Source: CAYSLU01 sp964431965
GTDB taxonomy: Bacteria > Verrucomicrobiota > Kiritimatiellia > CAIKKV01 > CAYSLU01
NCBI GenBank assembly: GCA_964431965.1
Contig: CAYSLU010000134.1
Location: 1-9,876, forward strand
Direction: 5' to 3'
DNA: 9,876 nt
In this document: piece after piece, positions 1-5,477 of the stretch
Numbering within the stretch: position 1 is the stretch's first letter
How the letters are laid out: every line of letters starts with the position of its first letter
The notes under the pieces: generated by a model
Told to the model about the DNA's origin: nothing
The model's database searches: none
What the model saw: only the letters and a program-made list of their open reading frames with translations
Position numbers and translations under genes: made by a program

Positions 1-17
1 CTGCGCGACGGGGACGC

Positions 18-46
18 TTGGTGTTGCCCGGGCCGGCTGCTAAACT
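18..46 (+). promoter_or_regulatory. Putative sigma-70 promoter of the TerB-like operon
   Basis: A -35-like TTGGTG (18-23) is followed after 17 nt by TAAACT (41-46), which is preceded by TGC and so forms an extended -10 (TGnTAnnnT). The predicted transcription start is near 52-54, giving a leader of about 80 nt before the ATG at 134. The -35 matches consensus at only three positions, but the spacing is ideal and the extended -10 recurs in front of other genes here. This is a sequence-pattern call only. Confidence 0.5.
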
Positions 47-133
47 GCTCGGCGTTGGCGTGAGGCGCGATCCGGATGCCGCCAGGACGGAAGGCGGCGG
101 TCGCCCGCGCCGGCTGTCGAAAGGGCATGCATC

Positions 134-733
134 ATGGCTGAGACGATTTCCGAACGCGGTCGGAACCTGGAGGATGCGTTCTTCCTGAAGCGGGACGCGG
201 AGTTGCTCGCGCGGAAGCGGGAGCTGGCGCGGATGCAGCACACGCAGAAAGCGCTGTCCGAGGTGTCCGGGATCAAGAATGCCACCGTGCTGAAGCGTCT
301 GGCCGATCTGGATGTGGAGCCCCAAGTTCTGGCCTCTCTGGCGGTCATTCCGCTCGTGGAGGTTGCCTGGGCCGATGGCGCCATCCAGGAAGCGGAGCGG
401 CGTGCCATCCTGGAGGCGGCCCGGGAGCTGAGATCGGGGTGCGGAGAAGTCAACGTGTCGCTCCTCGAGTCCTGGCTCCGGCACAAGCCGCCGAAGAAGC
501 TGCTCGACGCGTGGGTTCACTACGTGGAGGGGCTGGCGGAGGTGCTGACGGCGCATCAGCGGGAGCAGCTTCGCGCCAGCCTGGTGGACCGGGCCCAGAA
601 GGTGGCTGCCGCGGCCGGGGGGTTCCTGGGGATGGGCGCGATATCGGCCGACGAACAGTCCGTTCTGGATCGGATGACTCGGCCGTTTGCGTGTACGGGC
701 GACGGGGCGTCCTCCGGAAGACCGGCATCGTGA
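134..733 (+). CDS. TerB-like helical protein of unknown function
   Basis: A 199-residue soluble protein with no signal peptide or membrane segment. Residues 1-60 are charged and helical, probably coiled. Residues about 62-185 resemble a TerB/DjlA-N-type domain: the stretch LVEVAWADGAIQEAERRAIL has the usual hydrophobic-W-A-D-G-x-I-x-x-x-E-R pattern of that fold, whose acidic residues can bind metal, and a Gly/Ala-rich helix (AAAAGGFLGMG) plus a second acidic helix follow. The ATG is preceded by AAGGG (121-125) at 8 nt. It is the first gene of a probable operon, and its stop overlaps the GTG start of the next gene (GTGA at 730-733). Similar unnamed proteins occur in many deltaproteobacterial and PVC genomes, as I recall the family. 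TerB-like domains occur in stress and membrane-associated proteins, but no specific role can be assigned here. Confidence 0.8.
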   Translation: MAETISERGRNLEDAFFLKRDAELLARKRELARMQHTQKALSEVSGIKNATVLKRLADLDVEPQVLASLAVIPLVEVAWADGAIQEAERRAILEAARELRSGCGEVNVSLLESWLRHKPPKKLLDAWVHYVEGLAEVLTAHQREQLRASLVDRAQKVAAAAGGFLGMGAISADEQSVLDRMTRPFACTGDGASSGRPAS

Positions 734-990
734 TTCCAACCCTGGCCATCGTCGCCGCCGGCGTTCTGCTGGTGAACCTGCCGTTCGGGTATTGGCGCGC
801 CCACACCCGGCGGTTCTCGCCTTCGTGGTGGCTTTCGGTGCATCTGCCGATCCCGTTCGTGGTCGGGATGCGCCTGGCATCCGGCCTGGGGTGGCGCCTG
901 TGGACGTTCCCGTTCCTGGCTGGCGCATATTTTGCGGGGCAGTTCCTCGGCGGGCGCATGGGCCGGCGGCGGCTGGCCGCCGCGCCGTGA
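730..990 (+). CDS. Small conserved membrane protein (86 aa)
   Basis: An 86-residue, very hydrophobic protein with about three membrane segments (roughly residues 2-20, 34-50 and 56-74) and a basic tail (GGRMGRRR). Conserved-looking features are FGYWRAHTRRFS after the first segment and HLPIPFVVGMR at the second. I chose the GTG at 730 because it overlaps the upstream TGA by 4 nt (GTGA), indicating translational coupling, and GGAAG lies 9 nt upstream (716-720). The same reading frame is open upstream to 439, but that part lies wholly inside the preceding gene and encodes low-complexity Arg/Gly-rich sequence, so it is not real. Function unknown; a membrane partner of the TerB-like protein is an inference from the overlap. 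Confidence 0.75.
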   Translation: MIPTLAIVAAGVLLVNLPFGYWRAHTRRFSPSWWLSVHLPIPFVVGMRLASGLGWRLWTFPFLAGAYFAGQFLGGRMGRRRLAAAP

Positions 991-1006
991 ATCGGGGTTG
1001 CGGGCT

Positions 1007-1351
1007 ATGAACTTCGTTCGACTCCTTCCGGTGATCGTGAGCGCGATCCTGATGGCGGCCCATCTTCTGTGGCACGGCATGATCCCGCTGGTCGTCCTTT
1101 CCCTGGCGTTTCCTGCGATCCTGCTGATCCGGCGGCCGTGGGTCGTGCGGGTGGTCCAGGTCGCTCTGTGCCTGGTCGCCTGCGAGTGGATCCGGACGGC
1201 CATCTGGCTGGCCCACCGCAGGCTCGCCTCCGGGGCACCGTGGACGCGCATGGCCGTTATCCTGGGCGTGGTGGCGATCGTCACCGGAGCATCGGCGTTG
1301 GTCTTCCGGTCGCCGTCGCTCAGGCGGAGGTATCGGCTCGGCTCGCCCTAG
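1007..1351 (+). CDS. Small conserved membrane protein (114 aa, four TM)
   Basis: A 114-residue protein with four predicted membrane segments (roughly residues 4-22, 25-41, 46-68 and 82-101). A short loop between segments 2 and 3 carries IRRPWVVR, and a second conserved-looking element is CEWIRTAIWLAHRRLASG before the last segment. The C-terminus is basic (RRRYR) and probably cytoplasmic. The ATG at 1007 lies 16 nt after the stop of the preceding membrane protein; the ribosome-binding site is weak (GGGG near 994). The frame is open upstream to 932, but only in the shadow of the previous gene. It is most likely the third gene of the 134-1351 operon. The sequence looks like a widespread family of unnamed bacterial membrane proteins; no function is known to me. 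Confidence 0.75.
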   Translation: MNFVRLLPVIVSAILMAAHLLWHGMIPLVVLSLAFPAILLIRRPWVVRVVQVALCLVACEWIRTAIWLAHRRLASGAPWTRMAVILGVVAIVTGASALVFRSPSLRRRYRLGSP

Positions 1352-1360
1352 CCGTCGTCT

Positions 1361-1390
1361 GCCCGCCGCCGTTGTGTTTCGGGGGCGGGT
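1361..1390. repeat. GC-rich inverted repeat surrounding the -35 of the next gene
   Basis: CCCGCC (1362-1367) pairs with GGCGGG (1384-1389), continued inward after one G-G mismatch by CCG (1369-1371) with CGG (1380-1382), leaving an 8-nt loop. No U-tract follows. It begins 10 nt after the stop of the 1007-1351 gene, so it may end that operon. The -35 hexamer (1372-1377) sits in the loop, so it could instead be an operator. Both readings are inference. Confidence 0.4.
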
Positions 1391-1399
1391 TGCTAGAAT
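1372..1399 (+). promoter_or_regulatory. Putative extended -10 promoter of the HTH-EIIA gene
   Basis: TTGTGT (1372-1377), a 16-nt spacer, and TAGAAT (1394-1399; five of six match TATAAT) preceded by TGC, an extended -10. The expected transcription start is about 1405-1407, essentially at the ATG at 1407. If real, this excludes the in-frame starts at 1374 and 1398 and suggests a leaderless or very short-leader mRNA. Confidence 0.6.
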
Positions 1400-1406
1400 G
1401 CTGACC

Positions 1407-2144
1407 ATGCCTCACCGGATGCTCAGCTTGGAGGAGGCGGCGGCCTACCTTCACATCGGCGCCGACGATCTCGATCAGATGGTGCGCGGCGGGACGATTC
1501 CGTTCGAGCGCAAGGGGGACCGGGTGTGCTTTGTGCGCCGCGAACTGGACGCCTGGGCATCGCACCGGATCCTCGGCCTGCCCGACAAGAAGCTGCAGGA
1601 CTACCACCGGGGCTCGTCGCATCGCACGGCGACGCTGTCCGCAGAAGGCGCCATCATGCCCGGGCTGATCCGTGCGGCCTACATTCATCCGGAGGTCTCG
1701 TCGCGCACGAAGCACTCGGTCTTGCGCGACATGACGGCTTTGGCCGACGGAACGGGGCTGGTTCTGGATGCGCGCGGGCTGATCGACAGCCTCGTCGAGC
1801 GGGAGCGGATGTGTTCGACGGGCTTGCCTGGTGGGCTCGCGCTGCTGCATCCCCGGCACCATGAGCCGTACATGTTCGAGTCGTCCTTCCTGGTGTTCGG
1901 ACGAACCGTGCAGGCCGTCCCGTTCGGAGCGATCGACGGCACGGCGACGGACCTGTTCTTCCTGCTGTGCTGCCAGGACGACCGCATGCACTTGCACGCG
2001 CTCGCCCGGATCTGTCTGATGGTTCATACGAAGGGCTTTCTGGCCGGGCTGAGGGACGGCTCGGACGCAGCGGCGATCTACGCGCACATCGTGGGGACGG
2101 AGCGCTCGGTGATCCCGGGGGGCGGCGCGAGGCGAGGCGGCTGA
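1407..2144 (+). CDS. HTH (excisionase-type) / PTS EIIA type-2 fusion regulator
   Basis: A 245-residue cytoplasmic protein. Residues about 5-58 form an excisionase/MerR-like helix-turn-helix (MLSLEEAAAYLHIGADDL, then a beta-wing GTIPFERKGDRVCFVRRELD). Residues about 84-236 form a fructose/nitrogen-type EIIA domain: STGLPGGLALLHPRHHEP holds the expected phosphorylation site, His148, and VPFGAIDGTATDLFFLLCC and HLHALARICLM match the rest of the fold. No permease or EI/HPr gene is adjacent, so a regulatory role (PtsN-like, phosphorylation tuning DNA binding) is more likely than sugar transport. I chose the ATG at 1407 because the promoter's -10 covers the earlier starts; Met at 1419 (MLSLEEAA) is the alternative. 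No Shine-Dalgarno sequence is visible. The Met-rich secreted gene follows after 57 nt and may be co-transcribed. The domain call is firm; the regulatory role is inferred. Confidence 0.85.
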   Translation: MPHRMLSLEEAAAYLHIGADDLDQMVRGGTIPFERKGDRVCFVRRELDAWASHRILGLPDKKLQDYHRGSSHRTATLSAEGAIMPGLIRAAYIHPEVSSRTKHSVLRDMTALADGTGLVLDARGLIDSLVERERMCSTGLPGGLALLHPRHHEPYMFESSFLVFGRTVQAVPFGAIDGTATDLFFLLCCQDDRMHLHALARICLMVHTKGFLAGLRDGSDAAAIYAHIVGTERSVIPGGGARRGG

Positions 2145-2201
2145 CGCCGTGCGCCGGAACGAAGAGAAGACACGAGAACAGTCGAACGAGCAGGAGGTCG
2201 G

Positions 2202-3134
2202 ATGAAGTCGACGAATCGGACGGTGTGTGCGGCGGCGATCCTGGCCGTGTCGGCCTGGGCGGCGCAGGCCGGCTGGGAGTATACGTCGGTGACGACGGGT
2301 GATGACACGAATTCGCCCGTGATGGTGGTGAAGGGCTGCTCCGACGGCGATCGGGCGCGCGTGGAGTTCACCGGGGGGACCGGGATGGGGCCGATGATGG
2401 AGCCCGGGTCGTATCTGGTCACCAAGGACGGCGGCAAGATCGTTCACCTGGTGAATCCGAAAGAGCGCCGGTACTCCGTCTGGGACATGCAGGCCATGAT
2501 GGGGATGGCTGGCGGGATGATGCAGATGACGGGTATGAAGATCAGTAACCCGAAGGTCGAGAAATTGCTGGAGGAGAACGGAGGGACGGTCGCGGGCTAC
2601 CCCACGACGCACTACCGGTTCCGCACGAGCTACGGCATGGAGATGAACATGTTCGGCATGATGCAGAACTCCAGCACGATCGTACGGGATGAGGATGTCT
2701 GGGCCACGACGAAGATCGCCGACATGGGCATGGGCGTGTGGCTCAAGAAGCAGCCCATCAAGACCGGGAGCGATGACTTGGATGCGCTGATCAAGGCGCA
2801 GGCCGGGAAGATGCAAGGCATTCCGCTGCGCATGGTCTCCGTCAACACCACCCGCGACTCTTCCGGCCGCGAGCGGGTCTCGCGGAGCGTCATGGAAGTC
2901 AAGTCACTCCGATCGGCGTCGCCCGCGGCGACGCTATTCGAGATTCCGGCCGGCTTCCAGGAGACGCCGCTCATGGGCGGTGAGGCCGGGGGAGACGAGG
3001 ACGCCACGGGCGGCAGCGCGCCGGCGCGCACCGGCAAGCCGGGTCGGGCGGCTCCCCAGGGTGGTCCAGGCGCCGGAATGACGCCCGAGCAGATCATGAA
3101 GATGATGCAGGAGCGGATGAAGCAGGCGAAGTAG
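2202..3134 (+). CDS. Secreted Met-rich protein, DUF4412-like
   Basis: A 310-residue exported protein. A Sec signal peptide (Lys/Arg start, AAAILAVSAWAAQA, cleavage near residue 23) precedes a beta-rich body resembling DUF4412-type periplasmic proteins: residues about 70-94 (SYLVTKDGGKIVHLVNPKER) suggest strands seen in that group. It is unusually rich in Met: eight in residues 96-112 and five in 146-154. The last 50 residues are a Gly/Ala/Pro-rich, probably disordered linker ending in a short Met-containing helix (PEQIMKMMQERMKQ). An excellent AGGAGG (2192-2197) lies 4 nt before the ATG. No promoter is visible in the 57-nt gap, so read-through from the HTH-EIIA gene is plausible. A hairpin follows 20 nt after the stop. 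Function unknown; binding of a soft metal such as Cu(I) through Met clusters is speculation. Confidence 0.8.
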   Translation: MKSTNRTVCAAAILAVSAWAAQAGWEYTSVTTGDDTNSPVMVVKGCSDGDRARVEFTGGTGMGPMMEPGSYLVTKDGGKIVHLVNPKERRYSVWDMQAMMGMAGGMMQMTGMKISNPKVEKLLEENGGTVAGYPTTHYRFRTSYGMEMNMFGMMQNSSTIVRDEDVWATTKIADMGMGVWLKKQPIKTGSDDLDALIKAQAGKMQGIPLRMVSVNTTRDSSGRERVSRSVMEVKSLRSASPAATLFEIPAGFQETPLMGGEAGGDEDATGGSAPARTGKPGRAAPQGGPGAGMTPEQIMKMMQERMKQAK

Positions 3135-3145
3135 GGCAAGTCGGC

Positions 3146-3595
3146 TCAGCGCGAGGATCGCGAGCCGGTGGGCTTGCGATCCTTGTCCTCGACCACGCCG
3201 ACGCCCAGCTTCAGGATGCCCATCTTCTTGGCCGCGCTCATCACGGTGACCACGTGCTGGAAGGGCACCTCGCGATCGGCCTCGATCACCACCGGCTGGT
3301 TCTCGGGATCGGACACGCGGCTGCGGAGCGCGCTCTCGATCTGGTCTGCCGGGATGGGCTGGCCATCGACGAAGATGGCGCCTGTCTTCTGGACTTGGAT
3401 CGTCACCAGCTGATCCTTCTTGTCCTGCAGGACATCGGTCTGCTTGGACTTCGGGAGATCGACCTTGATCTGAGACTTCACGAGAAAGGGCGTCATGACC
3501 ATGAAGATGATGAGGAGCACGAGCGCCACATCGATGAACGGGATCATGTTGATCTCCGCCATGATCTCGCCCCTGTTTCCGCTCGTGGCTTTCAT
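3146..3595 (-). CDS. exbD: ExbD/TolR family proton-channel subunit
   Basis: A 149-residue inner-membrane protein with the ExbD/TolR layout: a short cytoplasmic N-terminus, one membrane helix (residues about 19-38) and a periplasmic domain. The segment NMIPFIDVALVLLIIFMV contains the conserved membrane Asp (D22) that carries protons in this family; it is followed by VDLPKSK and a periplasmic region with TIQVQKTGAIFVDGQPI and VVIEADREVPFQHVV, typical of the family. The start overlaps the exbB stop by 4 nt (ATGA), so the two are translationally coupled. With ExbB it would use proton-motive force to drive an outer-membrane or cell-wall partner. No tonB or tolA is present in the window, so the partner is unknown. 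The last codons coincide with a hairpin serving the opposite strand. Confidence 0.93.
   Translation of the reverse strand: MKATSGNRGEIMAEINMIPFIDVALVLLIIFMVMTPFLVKSQIKVDLPKSKQTDVLQDKKDQLVTIQVQKTGAIFVDGQPIPADQIESALRSRVSDPENQPVVIEADREVPFQHVVTVMSAAKKMGILKLGVGVVEDKDRKPTGSRSSR
3155..3182 (+). terminator. Strong hairpin, likely terminator of the Met-rich gene, inside exbD
   Basis: GGATCGCGAGCC (3155-3166), loop GGTG, then GGCTTGCGATCC (3171-3182): 12 pairs with one G-U on the + strand RNA, extendable outward by A-U and G-U pairs. On the minus-strand RNA the wobble becomes a C-A mismatch, so the structure favours + transcripts. TTGT follows, a weak U-tract. It starts 20 nt after the stop of the 2202-3134 gene and lies within codons 138-147 of convergent exbD. 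Confidence 0.5.
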
Positions 3596-4224
3596 CGCAG
3601 GGGAGGGGAATCGGTGTTGGACAGGCGCTCGATGACGTCGTAGACGGCGAGGTCGATCTCGTCGACGGCCTTCTGGGCGCTGTGGACGAAATAGTTGTAC
3701 GCCATGACCGCGGGGATTGCCACGAACAGGCCGAACGCCGTGGTGATCAGCGCTTCCGCGATGCCCGCCGAGACCACTTCCGGGCCGCCGCCAACGTTCC
3801 GCGCGATGTCCTGGAAGGCGCGGATGATCCCGACCACGGTGCCGAACAGGCCCACGAACGGCGCGGTGCCGGCGATCGTTCCGAGGATGGGCAGGAACGT
3901 GCGCAGCGCGTGGAACTGCGCCTGAAGGCCGTGCGCGCAGGCCCGCTCGCGGCCCTCGCGCCCTCCGCCCGCCATCAGCACCTCGGCCGTCACCGAAGCG
4001 ACCGGCTTGGAGAACTTGTTGCAGTATTCCAGCGCCCGCCGCGCGCCGTGCTCGTCGACCACCCGGATGACGTTCGCCACGAAGGCGCGGGCGTCCATGC
4101 GGCCGCGTCGGAAAACGTTGATCCGGTCCCAGATGACGGTGACCGAAAGGATCGACATCGCGAGCAGCACGGTCAGTACCGGCCACCCGTTGATGATCAT
4201 GTCCCGAAGCGTAAACCCACTCAT
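3592..4224 (-). CDS. exbB: ExbB/TolQ (MotA/TolQ/ExbB) proton-channel protein
   Basis: A 210-residue inner-membrane protein with three membrane helices (roughly residues 11-31, 111-136 and 155-180) and a large cytoplasmic loop between the first two, as in ExbB/TolQ. Family hallmarks are GTIAGTAPFVGLFGTVVGII (helix 2) and GIAEALITTAFGLFVAIPAV (helix 3), with Glu157 and Thr161/162 at the positions of the E. coli ExbB channel residues. The length is close to that of TolQ. TGAGGAGA (4232-4239) lies 7 nt before the ATG. It overlaps exbD by 4 nt. A U-tract hairpin separates it from the secreted gene upstream, and a possible promoter overlaps that hairpin. TolQ and ExbB cannot be told apart by sequence inspection alone; without tol or ton neighbours, the generic name is safest. 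Confidence 0.93.
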   Translation of the reverse strand: MSGFTLRDMIINGWPVLTVLLAMSILSVTVIWDRINVFRRGRMDARAFVANVIRVVDEHGARRALEYCNKFSKPVASVTAEVLMAGGGREGRERACAHGLQAQFHALRTFLPILGTIAGTAPFVGLFGTVVGIIRAFQDIARNVGGGPEVVSAGIAEALITTAFGLFVAIPAVMAYNYFVHSAQKAVDEIDLAVYDVIERLSNTDSPPLR

Positions 4225-4254
4225 GCGACGGTCTCCTCAGCACGGCGATACGAG

Positions 4255-4281
4255 AAAAAAACGCGATACTATCTCACGTTT
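4255..4281 (-). terminator. Hairpin plus U-tract after the 4315-5226 gene
   Basis: Read on the minus strand, AAACGTGA pairs with TCGCGTTT around a 7-nt loop (eight pairs, one U-G), and the T run continues four more bases. It starts 34 nt after the stop of the 4315-5226 gene and ends about 30 nt before exbB. This fits an intrinsic terminator, or an attenuator if transcripts enter exbB from upstream. The stem is modest in GC. Confidence 0.5.
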
Positions 4282-4296
4282 GCTGCGTGGCCTCAA
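4268..4296 (-). promoter_or_regulatory. Possible promoter for exbBD, overlapping the terminator
   Basis: On the minus strand TTGAGG (4296-4291), a 17-nt spacer and GATAGT (4273-4268), the latter preceded by TGA as an extended -10. The -35 and -10 each match four of six consensus positions. Transcription would begin near 4261 and give a leader of about 37 nt carrying the U-tract. This competes with reading the same bases as a terminator only. Confidence 0.35.
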
Positions 4297-4314
4297 GCGG
4301 CTCCTCCGCCGGGT

Positions 4315-5226
4315 TCAGAACGCGGTAGGCCCTGCCCCGCGTTTGGCCTTCAGCAACTGGTGAAGCGCCGCGGCCGGGTACACGAGCTTCGCGGAGACAA
4401 CGGAGCCGGCGGTGCTGACGGTGATGGCGTTGGCCATGTCCGCGGCGGCGGGGCTTTGCTGGGACAGCGTCATGAGCGCCGTCATGGCGTGGAACGCCTG
4501 CTCCACCCGCGCGGCGTCTTCGGGCGTGCCGACCCCAAGGGTCAGCGCCATGGCGACGTTGCCCGCGGCCTCGTCAGCCGTCAGCGTCAGCCAGTCGGCG
4601 TTCTGGAGCAGCGCGGAGGTTGCGGCGTTTCCGACTTGGCCGTTGATCCGGTCCGCGGCGACCACGACCGCCGATGACAGGCCGGGAAGCCGCATCCTCT
4701 TTGTGTTCAGCGCGGGCGCCGTCCGGTCGAGCACGCGGAGCGCGCTCTTCACCTTGTCCGGCGAACTGCTGACTACGGCAATGCCGGGGGCGGGGATGCA
4801 CAGCGCCCACGCCCGGGCCTTGGCGGCGTCGGTCCAGAAGTGGATCTTTCGGCTCCCGAACGCGACGGACTGGCGGCCGGGATTACGGCTGAGGTACGGC
4901 TGGACAGCCGCCGCGGTGATGCGGCCGCGCAGGATGGCGACTCCCTCTCCCTGCGTGTAGTCGGAGTCGTACATCGTGACCGAGTCGAGATCCTTCGCGG
5001 GATCGACACCGAACGCGCTCTGGAATGCGGCGAGGTTGCGCACGACGGACATGCCGTTGCTCTCGGCGCGTGACAGCGACCACATGCGCGTCGCGGTGAC
5101 CCGGGGCATGTCGAGGTGGACGACCCATGATGCGGAGTCGGCCACGTCGGCCGTCCGGAGCGGTGCCGCGAGCGCCGGGGAGGCGGCCAGCCCGGCCGCG
5201 AGGAGCCTGCCCATCAACCGTCTCAT
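4315..5226 (-). CDS. Secreted protein of unknown function (303 aa)
   Basis: A 303-residue exported protein. Residues 1-20 form a clear Sec signal peptide (MRRLMGRLLAAGLAASPALA, cleavage after ALA), with no further membrane segment. The mature part shows a pattern I recall from unnamed periplasmic proteins of PVC bacteria: SWVVHLDMPRV near residue 33, then AFGVDPAKDLDSVTMYD (71-87), VAILRGRITAAAV (96-108), and GIAVVSSSPDKVKSALRVLD as a second repeat-like unit. It may consist of two related alpha/beta halves. The ATG at 5226 is supported by AGGAGA (5240-5235) 8 nt upstream; the frame is open to 5718, but that part runs antisense into purF and has no protein character. It lies upstream of exbBD on the same strand, so a periplasmic partner role is conceivable but unsupported. 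Confidence 0.75.
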   Translation of the reverse strand: MRRLMGRLLAAGLAASPALAAPLRTADVADSASWVVHLDMPRVTATRMWSLSRAESNGMSVVRNLAAFQSAFGVDPAKDLDSVTMYDSDYTQGEGVAILRGRITAAAVQPYLSRNPGRQSVAFGSRKIHFWTDAAKARAWALCIPAPGIAVVSSSPDKVKSALRVLDRTAPALNTKRMRLPGLSSAVVVAADRINGQVGNAATSALLQNADWLTLTADEAAGNVAMALTLGVGTPEDAARVEQAFHAMTALMTLSQQSPAAADMANAITVSTAGSVVSAKLVYPAAALHQLLKAKRGAGPTAF

Positions 5227-5256
5227 GCGCGTCTTCTCCTGGATGTCGTCGACCCG

Positions 5257-5274
5257 GGCAGCGGGCACGCTGCC
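5257..5274 (-). repeat. Perfect 7-bp hairpin in the leader of the secreted gene
   Basis: GGCAGCG and CGCTGCC flank a 4-nt loop, 31 nt upstream of the start at 5226. It could fold in the 5' leader of the minus-strand mRNA. There is no U-tract and I recognise no known riboswitch. In the rest of the 251-bp divergent region (5227-5477) I see only the Shine-Dalgarno sequences and a possible purF promoter. Confidence 0.3.
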
Positions 5275-5409
5275 GACCGTGACGTCGTTCAGCCGGGCGG
5301 CCGAGCTGAGATGCTGGACTATCGCTGGCCGGGACGCAAGCGCGGTCGGCTCCGGCCGGGAGCCGCCATGGGCCGCCCTGCATTTGTGATGGGATGGGCG
5401 GGGGAGGTT

Positions 5410-5418
5410 TGGTAGCAT
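5410..5418 (+). promoter_or_regulatory. Possible extended -10 for the purF-like gene
   Basis: TGG followed by TAGCAT (5413-5418) forms an extended -10 like those at 41 and 1394. No good -35 lies at 16-18 nt; the only TTG-type hexamer (TTGTGA, 5384-5389) is 23 nt away. The leader to the GTG at 5478 would be about 53 nt. Confidence 0.35.
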
Positions 5419-5467
5419 CTCGCCCGTCTCTATCCGAAGGATTGGCGCAACGCCGACCGACACGTCC

Positions 5468-5472
5468 GGAGG
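5468..5472 (+). promoter_or_regulatory. Shine-Dalgarno that fixes the purF start
   Basis: GGAGG sits 5 nt before the GTG at 5478. It selects this start over the in-frame one at 5394, whose extra 28 residues have no counterpart in PurF proteins and would place the catalytic Cys too far from the N-terminus. Confidence 0.75.
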
Positions 5473-5477
5473 CCACC

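Noticed and set aside
439..729. Upstream extension of the 86-residue membrane protein
   Set aside because: It lies inside the TerB-like gene in another frame; the GTGA overlap at 730 gives a better start.
1320..2816. 498-codon open frame on the minus strand across the HTH-EIIA and DUF4412-like genes
   Set aside because: It is antisense to two genes with clear domains or signal peptide and good start signals, and its product is His/Arg/Pro-rich low-complexity sequence typical of GC-rich shadows.
4255..4261. Run of seven A as a possible programmed-frameshift or phase-variable tract
   Set aside because: It is non-coding and is explained by the U-tract of a minus-strand hairpin.
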